DNA from: Stygiobacter sp. RIFOXYC2_FULL_38_25
Lineage (GTDB): Bacteria > Bacteroidota > Ignavibacteria > Ignavibacteriales > Melioribacteraceae
Reading direction: 5' to 3'
DNA length: 64,000 nucleotides
Assembly: GCA_001803165.1 (NCBI GenBank)
Contig: MHAZ01000021.1
Location: forward strand, 620,001 to 684,000
Shown here: positions 25,509-31,994 of the stretch, piece by piece
Layout: each line of letters begins with the position of its first letter
Numbering within the stretch: the first letter of the stretch is position 1
Made by a program: the position numbers and the translations under genes
Notes under the pieces: model-generated
Told to the model about the DNA's origin: nothing
Seen by the model: only the letters and a program-made list of their open reading frames with translations
Database searches by the model: none

Positions 25509-26519
25509 CTATTTTATAAAGCACAATTTTTTTGTCTCAATAAAACTTCCCGCTCGCAATTGATAAAAATAAACTCCACTGTTCATCTCTCGACTGCGCT
25601 CGAGGTGACGTGCGTTGAATGTAACCTTGTAGTTACCGGGTTGTTTGTATTCATCAACAAGAGTTGCAATTTCTCTTCCCAGAACATCATAAACCTTTAA
25701 AGTAACATGATTTGTAGAGGACGCAAAATTTGCGTCCTCTACGGGTATTGTATATTCTATTGTTGTTTCGGGATTGAATGGATTGGGATAGTTTTGAGAG
25801 AGAGAATATATATTCGGGATGGCTTCTTTTGTATAGTCAATGTCGGTTTCAAATTGTTTTGCAAAATATAAATCTCTTTTCGCCTGTATCCATCTCAGCC
25901 GTGGATCAGCCTTATATTTTGCCACTAAACTGTCGATCGACTTGTTACTTATACTCCATTCTTCATATTCGCGGGTGTTATATGATCGAGCTATTACCGA
26001 AGCATTTAATGAGTCTCTTAACTTGTTATATTCTTCATCAGAAACAGAGTCCTTAAGACCAACAAATACAATTCCCCCACAGTACTTTTGAGCGGTTATG
26101 TAGACAGAATCTTTAAACGGATAACAGTAGCCAACTATTTTTTGTTTACCATCAACAGTCGGAATTCCGAGCACTTTCGGATCTAAATACCAAATCCACA
26201 CTTTTGATTTTCCGGGTGCAAAGTAAAATTCACGGTAATCCGCCGTACAATATGTTACCATCTGAACATCGTTAAAATTAATTCTTGCAATGCAATTAGA
26301 GCTACCATAAATCGAAATTGGTTTATCTGTATTATTCGTGAACCACACTTTTACTTCAATCATATCCCCATAAGAGTATACCAACTTATCTGTAGTAACT
26401 TTTAAAATCCCTTGCCCATAATCAGTGCCAAATGCAAGTAAACAAAAAATATAAAGTACTTGAATTGCTTTAATTTTGATTGCTAAGTAATATCGACGTA
26501 ATCTTAAAATGGGTTTCAT
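25509..26519 (-). CDS. T9SS-sorted exported protein of unknown function
   Basis: The 336-residue protein has an N-terminal hydrophobic segment (about 14-34). Its first beta domain (VYSYGDMIEVKVWFTNNTDKP) vaguely recalls BsuPI-like/Ig folds with FAPGKSKVWIWYL; I would not name it. Four cysteines are visible in the mature part. A charged helical stretch (about 180-240) is followed by a type A sorting domain. The terminus reads KKLCFIK instead of the usual KKLVLLK, as if one base had been lost from the conserved end. Two palindromes (25583-25609, 25714-25742) sit in the sorting domain. Only 14 bases separate it from the next gene, so co-transcription is likely. Confidence 0.75.
   Translation of the reverse strand: MKPILRLRRYYLAIKIKAIQVLYIFCLLAFGTDYGQGILKVTTDKLVYSYGDMIEVKVWFTNNTDKPISIYGSSNCIARINFNDVQMVTYCTADYREFYFAPGKSKVWIWYLDPKVLGIPTVDGKQKIVGYCYPFKDSVYITAQKYCGGIVFVGLKDSVSDEEYNKLRDSLNASVIARSYNTREYEEWSISNKSIDSLVAKYKADPRLRWIQAKRDLYFAKQFETDIDYTKEAIPNIYSLSQNYPNPFNPETTIEYTIPVEDANFASSTNHVTLKVYDVLGREIATLVDEYKQPGNYKVTFNARHLERSREMNSGVYFYQLRAGSFIETKKLCFIK
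25583..25609. repeat. In-frame palindromic element PAL-1, third copy
   Basis: The plus strand reads TCATCTCTCGACTGCGCTCG then AGGTGAC. On the minus-strand gene it encodes HLERSREM, the same orientation relative to the gene as in the CotH protein. Confidence 0.75.
25714..25742. repeat. In-frame perfect palindrome PAL-2, variant copy
   Basis: The arms are GTAGAGGACGCAAA / TTTGCGTCCTCTAC. Compared with the copies at 23009 and 24485, both arms have changed (GTGG to GAGG and CCAC to CCTC), so pairing is kept. Confidence 0.9.
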
Positions 26520-26689
26520 TTTTCCCCGGGATTATTGTACTACAATATTTACGTGTCTAAATAAATCTCTTTCACTCTGATAATCAAGCCAATTTATTGG
26601 CAACCTAAAAGGACTTGGACTCTTGATCTTAATCTTGACCTTGATCTACTAAGTCTTTCTTAACCACCAGCTTTGAACACGCGTCTTCT

Positions 26690-26707
26690 GTGAGTATTTT
26701 TACTCAC
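26690..26707 (+). promoter_or_regulatory. Perfect hairpin/dyad upstream of the YitT gene
   Basis: GTGAGTA and TACTCAC flank a TTTT loop, followed by a second small dyad CGAAAATTTCG (26707-26717). The pair lies 20 bases before the ATG, so it could be an operator or a leader hairpin. A degenerate CTTGATCTTAATCTTGACCT repeat lies upstream at about 26620-26645. Confidence 0.4.
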
Positions 26708-26727
26708 GAAAATTTCGAGTTAATAAA

Positions 26728-27663
26728 ATGGGCAAATCGTTTCTGAAGAAGTACCCCATCATAGACTATTTTGCAATTGCCATAGGCTCGGCGTTAATGG
26801 CTATAGGTATTGGCGTTTTTCTTGTTGATGCAAAAGTAGTTCCCGGCGGTGTAAGCGGACTTGCAATGGCAATGCACTACTTATCCGGCAATAAAATTTC
26901 TGTTGGACTTTTAATCTGGGCGCTCAACATTCCGCTTTTCTTATGGGGAATGAAAGAACTGGGTAAGCAGTTTGGTCTAAGAACCTTTATAGGTTTTTCA
27001 CTCAACTCATTTTTCATTGATCTCTTCCGCGGCGACATTCCCGGCTTTGAATATTTGAAACTGCAAAACTCCGCCACCGTTCAAGACTTATACAAGAATG
27101 ATTTCTTATTCATGGTTCTTATCGGCTCGGTACTTCTTGGTGTTGGTCTCGGAATCATTTTCAAATTCAAAGGCACAACTGCCGGCTCGGATATCATTGC
27201 ATCAATAATGCATAAACGGTATGGAATAAAGCCCGGGCAATCAATTATGATAATAGATTTCTTTGTAATTGCTCTTGCCGGAATGATAATCGAACTGAAA
27301 GATTTATCGCCCGATAAGCCGGCGCTTTCACTCACATTCTATGCAATCTTTTTGCTCTTCATTTCATCCCGCTTGATAGATATAATAATAGATGGCTTCG
27401 ATTACGCCCGCGCAGCATATGTTATCTCTGATAAGTATGAAGAAATATCCGAAGCGATTTTAACTAAGATGGAGCGTGGTGTTACTGCGGTTGATACGCG
27501 CGGTGTTTATAAAAACATTGAACGGGAAATGCTTCTTACGGTTGTTCCGCTTCGGGAAGTGTCAAGATTAGTTGATATTGTAAAGGAGGTTGACCCGCAC
27601 GCGTTTGTTATTGTCTATAATGTTCACGAAGTTTTAGGCGAAGGATTTAGAAGAAGAATTTAA
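26728..27663 (+). CDS. YitT-family membrane protein (DUF161 + DUF2179)
   Basis: The 311-residue protein has five membrane helices in the first ~215 residues, with the family signature VPGGVSGLAMAMHYLSG and FKGTTAGSDIIASIMHKRYG. The C-terminal ~80 residues (YVISDKYEEISEAILTKMERGVT to HEVLGEGFRRR) are the cytoplasmic DUF2179 ACT-like domain. YitT proteins are widespread inner-membrane proteins without a firmly assigned substrate. It stands alone, with a dyad just upstream of its weak ribosome site. Confidence 0.9.
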   Translation: MGKSFLKKYPIIDYFAIAIGSALMAIGIGVFLVDAKVVPGGVSGLAMAMHYLSGNKISVGLLIWALNIPLFLWGMKELGKQFGLRTFIGFSLNSFFIDLFRGDIPGFEYLKLQNSATVQDLYKNDFLFMVLIGSVLLGVGLGIIFKFKGTTAGSDIIASIMHKRYGIKPGQSIMIIDFFVIALAGMIIELKDLSPDKPALSLTFYAIFLLFISSRLIDIIIDGFDYARAAYVISDKYEEISEAILTKMERGVTAVDTRGVYKNIEREMLLTVVPLREVSRLVDIVKEVDPHAFVIVYNVHEVLGEGFRRRI

Positions 27664-27768
27664 ATTGTAAAAGCGTGAGATCGTTTCGTGCTATGCCGGG
27701 TTTGCGAATTTTAGTTAACGGAGAGCGAGACTCATCGAAGTAAGCAAAATTTTATTCGAGGAGGAAGC

Positions 27769-28686
27769 ATGGGAAAAACTTCTTGTTTTATAAAATTTGC
27801 CGTAAGATTCTTGATAGCTGGTTACTCTCTTTTTCTCTCGCCGATGTTATATAGTCAAAGCAATGCAGCTATTGACAAGCTTGTTGAAAAGTATTCAAAA
27901 GAAAAAGGCTTAGATAAAAATTTAGTTAAGAGCATTATACTCATCTCTTCCGGCGGAGACGCTAATGCCAAATCGCAAAGCGGGGCTGCCGGGTTAATGC
28001 AGTTAGAACAATCCGTTGTTAACAATTTGGGAATTAAGAACCCCTTCGATCCGGAAGAAAACATTCGCGGTGGTTGTGCATATCTTAAAATGCTAATGGA
28101 TCAGTTCAATGATGTGGAAAAAATGTTAGCGGCATTTAATGCTGGACCTGCACAAGTTCAGAACTATGATGGAGTTCCGCCAATTCCGGAGACTCAAAAA
28201 TTTGTAAGGGACGTAATTAAAACCCGAACTTCTTTGAATGAGCTGTCAATCGAATCAAATGTTTACGGAGTGTGGAGTGGAATAGCCAAATACACAAAAT
28301 ATGTTTCGTCGCCTGCGCTGCCCGGTTCGATAGTTGGACAAACACAACCATTCGATATTGTTATAAATCCTTTGGGCGCAAATGTATCTCTGAGGATTGC
28401 TAATGTTCAATTGGGCGATCCATCACTTTATAAAACTGTTGTTGAGAAAAATAAATTGTATGTGGAATACAGCGGACCAAATCCGTATGCGACTCCAATT
28501 CCTAATACAACGGCAATTCAAAACATGTCCTATGTTTTAGATTTACGTTTTGTAGATGGAAATTTACTGGGCGATTTTATTGTGAAGGTTGTTACAAAAG
28601 TGCATTTTAATATTCCGGAGCTGAATCTGCCGGATAGCAATGCGGAAATTGATTATACGATGTCTCTAAATCTTAAGAAAAAATAA
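27769..28686 (+). CDS. Exported transglycosylase-like (SLT fold) protein, catalytic Glu apparently replaced
   Basis: The 305-residue protein has a signal peptide (about 1-30) and an SLT-like domain (about 35-150) with KGLDKNLVKSIILIS, SGAAGLMQLE and AAFNAGPAQV. In active soluble lytic transglycosylases the first motif reads ...ESxxNP-A-S; here the equivalent is ISSGGDANAKS, so the catalytic Glu appears to be Ser60. The remaining ~150 residues form a beta-rich domain I do not recognise. It has a strong GAGGAGG site. It may bind glycan strands without cutting them, or use another acid (Asp64); this is inference. Confidence 0.75.
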   Translation: MGKTSCFIKFAVRFLIAGYSLFLSPMLYSQSNAAIDKLVEKYSKEKGLDKNLVKSIILISSGGDANAKSQSGAAGLMQLEQSVVNNLGIKNPFDPEENIRGGCAYLKMLMDQFNDVEKMLAAFNAGPAQVQNYDGVPPIPETQKFVRDVIKTRTSLNELSIESNVYGVWSGIAKYTKYVSSPALPGSIVGQTQPFDIVINPLGANVSLRIANVQLGDPSLYKTVVEKNKLYVEYSGPNPYATPIPNTTAIQNMSYVLDLRFVDGNLLGDFIVKVVTKVHFNIPELNLPDSNAEIDYTMSLNLKKK

Positions 28687-28719
28687 ACGCTAACAAATTT
28701 TCAATAAACTGTGTTAATT

Positions 28720-29712
28720 ATGAACATGCAAAACGACTTATTAACTGCAAGTAAAATTCGTGAGCTGGCAAACGGTTTTCAAGTCAGCAGAATCATATTA
28801 ACCGCAGTTGAGCTTGGTATTTTCTCGCTGCTCGATAAACATTTAGTTTCGTCTGCAGAAGTGGCAAAACAAATTAGTGCCGATGCACGCGCAACAGACC
28901 GGTTGCTAAACGCGCTTGTTTCGCTCGGTTTTTTAAACAAGGTTCACGAAAAATTCTACAACACCGACGCAGCTTCTTCCTATCTGGTAAAAAGTAAACC
29001 GGAATTTATGGGAGGACTCTTTCATACAAACGAACTCTGGAAATCCTGGGGAACATTAACCAACGCTGTTAAAGTCGGAACTTCTGTATATGAAAGTGAA
29101 AAATCGGAGGGCGATTGGACAGAATCGTTTATTGCGGCAATGCATTACCGTGCTGCAAAAGAAGCAAAAATTCTTGCGATGATGCTGAATCTTAACTCTG
29201 CAAAAAAAATGTTAGATATTGGCGGCGGCTCCGGGGCTTTCTCAATGGGAATGATTGAAGACAACCCAGCTTTGAAAGCAATTGTTTTTGATTTGCCGAA
29301 CGTAATTCCGCTTACAAAAAAATATGTCGAATCATTTTCTCATAAAGAAAATATTAGCTATGTGGAAGGAAATTATTTAACCGATGAATTTGGAGACGGT
29401 TATGATTTGGTTTTGCTCTCGGCAATTGTTCATATTAATAGTTATGAACAAAATAAAGCATTGATGAGCAAATGTTACAATTCTCTTAACATAGGCGGGC
29501 AAATTGTAATTAAAGATTGGGTGATGAGTGACGCCCGCATAGAACCACTCGGCGGAGCGTTATTTGCATTGAACATGCTTGTTGGTACCGAATGCGGAGA
29601 TACTTATACCGAAAAAGAAATGCGCGAGTGGCTTAGTAACGCGGGCATTACTAAAGTTGAAAGAAAAAATACAAGTTACGGTTGGTCATTAATTATTGGA
29701 ACTAAAAATTGA
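28720..29712 (+). CDS. SAM-dependent O-methyltransferase-like protein with N-terminal dimerisation domain
   Basis: About 330 residues. The N-terminal winged-helix dimerisation domain (about 15-95, RIILTAVELGIFSLLDK and RATDRLLNALVSLGFL) and the C-terminal Rossmann fold match the acetylserotonin/small-molecule O-methyltransferase family (Methyltransf_2). Motif I is MLDIGGGSGAFS, motif II IVFDLPNV, and the later IVIKDWVMSD follows the family. The catalytic His of plant members is not evident, so C-, N- or O-methylation is open. ATG 28720 is preferred over GTG 28711. Its end overlaps the region of the next gene's start, so the two are likely an operon. Confidence 0.85.
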   Translation: MNMQNDLLTASKIRELANGFQVSRIILTAVELGIFSLLDKHLVSSAEVAKQISADARATDRLLNALVSLGFLNKVHEKFYNTDAASSYLVKSKPEFMGGLFHTNELWKSWGTLTNAVKVGTSVYESEKSEGDWTESFIAAMHYRAAKEAKILAMMLNLNSAKKMLDIGGGSGAFSMGMIEDNPALKAIVFDLPNVIPLTKKYVESFSHKENISYVEGNYLTDEFGDGYDLVLLSAIVHINSYEQNKALMSKCYNSLNIGGQIVIKDWVMSDARIEPLGGALFALNMLVGTECGDTYTEKEMREWLSNAGITKVERKNTSYGWSLIIGTKN

Positions 29713-29720
29713 TTTACAAA

Positions 29721-30869
29721 ATGAAAAATATTGCTCTCACAATTGTATTGGCGGTTACAGTTGCGGCTTGCGGAAGCAAGAAAGAAATACCGGAGTTGAT
29801 TGAAGGAAATTACCGCGCCCATACTGTTTCGTTTGAGGAAAACAAACCGGTCATTAATCTTGAAAAAGACAATCTGAAAGAGATTTTGATTTTGCTTCAT
29901 CATAGAAAAAGTCCCGGCGAAATTAAAAAACATTATCAACTTAGTGACAGCATCTGGAACGAAAGGATAAACTATCTCTTCGGTGAAGGTTTAATAAAGA
30001 AGTTTGATGACAGCAGTTTTATCCCCACATTTTTTGTGCTTGATGAAGAAAACGGCGCTTCGCTTAAAAAGTTTACCGATTCTCTCGGAGCAGAAATGAG
30101 CGGGATTGCAATTGATCGGCTAAATAAGATCAGAGAGGTTTATGCTAAAATTCCATCGTTCAAAAACATCCCATTTGATTATGTATCAATGTTTATACTG
30201 GGCGGGCTTATTCACGATGGCGCACAGCTAAAAAATTATCAAGATCAGTTTGTCAAAGCCTTTATTCCTCATCGCGGCGGCAGCAACTATTATTTATCGC
30301 TTATTCAAAATGAAGAAGCTAATAGCAGCAGTCCCAAAATTTATGAAACACGTTACTATAATTATCCGGCGTTTACTCTTGGCTCGTTTGCATCAACCGT
30401 TTACGAAAGAAACATAGCAACGTACGCTACCTCGGAACTAACTAAAAATTTTGGAAAACCGGCAGCGGAAAGCGATTCGGTTTATCAGATTACTTTATTA
30501 AACGAACTTGTTTGGATGAGCAAATCCGGCGGATATAAACCACCGGCAAAAATATTGGATGGATTTAAACGCTATGGAATTCTGGCAAACGGAAAGTCAA
30601 CTATTCCGGTTTTATCAAAAGTTGATCGGCTAAGATTAGATGAGTTGAGTAATGTTGCGACCCAAGATATCATCAACTATTTCGAAAACCGGCAAACGCT
30701 TTTTGTAAAATGGTATTTGAATTCTCAGTACAGAGAAGAAACTTCTTACAAAGAATGGATGATCTGGGTTTATAAACTGATTACAGCTAAAACAATAGAT
30801 GTACTGATTGAGAAATCATACATTAAAACACTTGGCGGAAATACTGCTTCTTTCATTTTAGAAAAATGA
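29721..30869 (+). CDS. Lipoprotein of unknown function, 382 aa
   Basis: From ATG 29721 the signal MKNIALTIVLAVTVAAC has a clear lipobox (VAAC, Cys17); a TTG start 12 bases earlier would overlap the methyltransferase stop. The mature part begins with a helical segment that looks like a winged helix (EILILLHHRKSPGEIKKHYQL ... NYLFGEGLIKKF), which is odd for an envelope protein. The remainder is alpha/beta with FDYVSMFILGGLIHDG and a C-terminal helical part. No named family recognised. Tight linkage to the methyltransferase suggests co-expression. Confidence 0.7.
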   Translation: MKNIALTIVLAVTVAACGSKKEIPELIEGNYRAHTVSFEENKPVINLEKDNLKEILILLHHRKSPGEIKKHYQLSDSIWNERINYLFGEGLIKKFDDSSFIPTFFVLDEENGASLKKFTDSLGAEMSGIAIDRLNKIREVYAKIPSFKNIPFDYVSMFILGGLIHDGAQLKNYQDQFVKAFIPHRGGSNYYLSLIQNEEANSSSPKIYETRYYNYPAFTLGSFASTVYERNIATYATSELTKNFGKPAAESDSVYQITLLNELVWMSKSGGYKPPAKILDGFKRYGILANGKSTIPVLSKVDRLRLDELSNVATQDIINYFENRQTLFVKWYLNSQYREETSYKEWMIWVYKLITAKTIDVLIEKSYIKTLGGNTASFILEK

Positions 30870-30883
30870 AAGAAGCGTAAAGT

Positions 30884-31402
30884 TTAGTTGGCTAATTCTT
30901 TCTTAATTACTTTAATCATTTCGTCAAACTCTTCCTGTCTAAAACCGATAGAAGACCATTTAACTTTGCCATCTTTTCCAATTACAAAATTTCTTGGGAT
31001 GTATTTGCTGGCGAAGAGTTTATAAACCGTTGTTTCTTTGTCAAGATATATAGGAAATGTGTACTTGTTCAATTCGATAAACCGTTTTACTAAGCCTGTC
31101 TCTTCGCCACGACTGATTGCAGCCATAACAAAGTTTTTATCCTTTATTTTTTCGAAAATTTCCTTTTGCATCAAAGGCATTTCGGCTTTGCACGGACCGC
31201 ACCAAGTTGCCCAAAAATTAATAAGCGCAACTTTACCTTTTAAATCGGCAGATGATATATCCGTGCCCGCAAGAGCTTTAGCAGTAAACTCGGGAAGATT
31301 ATCACCAACATTTATTAATGTGGTTTCTTTCAAATCATCTTGTGCAAATGAGAAACCGGCAGTTAGAAATAAAAAAAACGCAACAAATAACTTTCTCTTC
31401 AT
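30884..31402 (-). CDS. TlpA/ResA-like thioredoxin-fold protein
   Basis: Translated from ATG 31402 (AGAGG site), the 172-residue protein has a signal peptide (about 1-20, SFAQ) and a thioredoxin domain with NFWATWCGPCKAEMP (Cys68, Cys71) and the cis-Pro region YIPRNFVIG. It should act as a periplasmic thiol-disulfide reductase. The open frame extends 66 codons upstream into the GNAT gene, but that part looks like shadow sequence. It is the last gene of a minus-strand operon. Confidence 0.9.
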   Translation of the reverse strand: MKRKLFVAFFLFLTAGFSFAQDDLKETTLINVGDNLPEFTAKALAGTDISSADLKGKVALINFWATWCGPCKAEMPLMQKEIFEKIKDKNFVMAAISRGEETGLVKRFIELNKYTFPIYLDKETTVYKLFASKYIPRNFVIGKDGKVKWSSIGFRQEEFDEMIKVIKKELAN

Positions 31403-31428
31403 GTAAACCTCTTTTCTGTTTTGGAAAT

Positions 31429-31989
31429 CTATAAATAATATCTCATAATTGGGCGAGCCTTGCTGCGGCGCGCTACTTCTACAAATCCGGCTTTTACAAA
31501 GGAAGATGGAATTCCAGTCCATGCAAATGCTGCCGGAATTGTATTGGAATAAGGAACGGTCGGATATCCTTCTAAAATTTTCACCTTTTTCTTTTTGCAA
31601 AACTCAATTGCAAACTTTAACAGTTCGGAAGAGACACCTTTTCGTCTGTAATCTTTCGCCATAAAAAAACAAGTTATAGACCAGACTGCTTTATCATCAA
31701 CAGGAGAAAGTACTTTGGAGTTCTCTAAACGTAAGTATTTTTCGCGCGGGGCAAACGAACACCAGCCGACCGGAGTTTTTCCATCATACGCTACAACTCC
31801 AATTTGCTCTTTGTTTTCTACAAGATGCTTCATTGCTCTCTTATTGCCGTTACCCTTTTGCTTTTCGAACAGAGAAGATTTTAAGCGCCACGCCATGCAC
31901 CAGCAACCGCCGCAGGCGCCGCGCTCACCAAATAAGGTTTCAAAATCATTCCAATTCTTTACTGTTAACGGTTTGTAAGTGAGCTTCAT
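31429..31989 (-). CDS. GNAT-family N-acetyltransferase
   Basis: The 186-residue protein shows the acetyl-CoA loop FFMAKDYRRKGVSSELLKFA and an N-terminal cysteine-rich GACGGCWCMAWR seen in a GNAT subgroup of Gram-negative and actinobacterial proteins. The substrate is unknown. It starts five bases after the kinase stop and is part of the minus-strand operon with the histidine kinase and TlpA-like protein. Confidence 0.85.
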   Translation of the reverse strand: MKLTYKPLTVKNWNDFETLFGERGACGGCWCMAWRLKSSLFEKQKGNGNKRAMKHLVENKEQIGVVAYDGKTPVGWCSFAPREKYLRLENSKVLSPVDDKAVWSITCFFMAKDYRRKGVSSELLKFAIEFCKKKKVKILEGYPTVPYSNTIPAAFAWTGIPSSFVKAGFVEVARRSKARPIMRYYL

Positions 31990-31994
31990 AGAAG

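Noticed and set aside
27769-28686. Frameshift as the reason for the missing transglycosylase glutamate
   Set aside because: The motif context is in frame on both sides (NLVKSIIL before, SGAAGLMQL after), so a substitution is more likely than a frame error.
31403-31600. 66-codon extension of the TlpA-like protein
   Set aside because: It would place 66 non-conserved residues before a good signal peptide; ATG 31402 has its own ribosome site.
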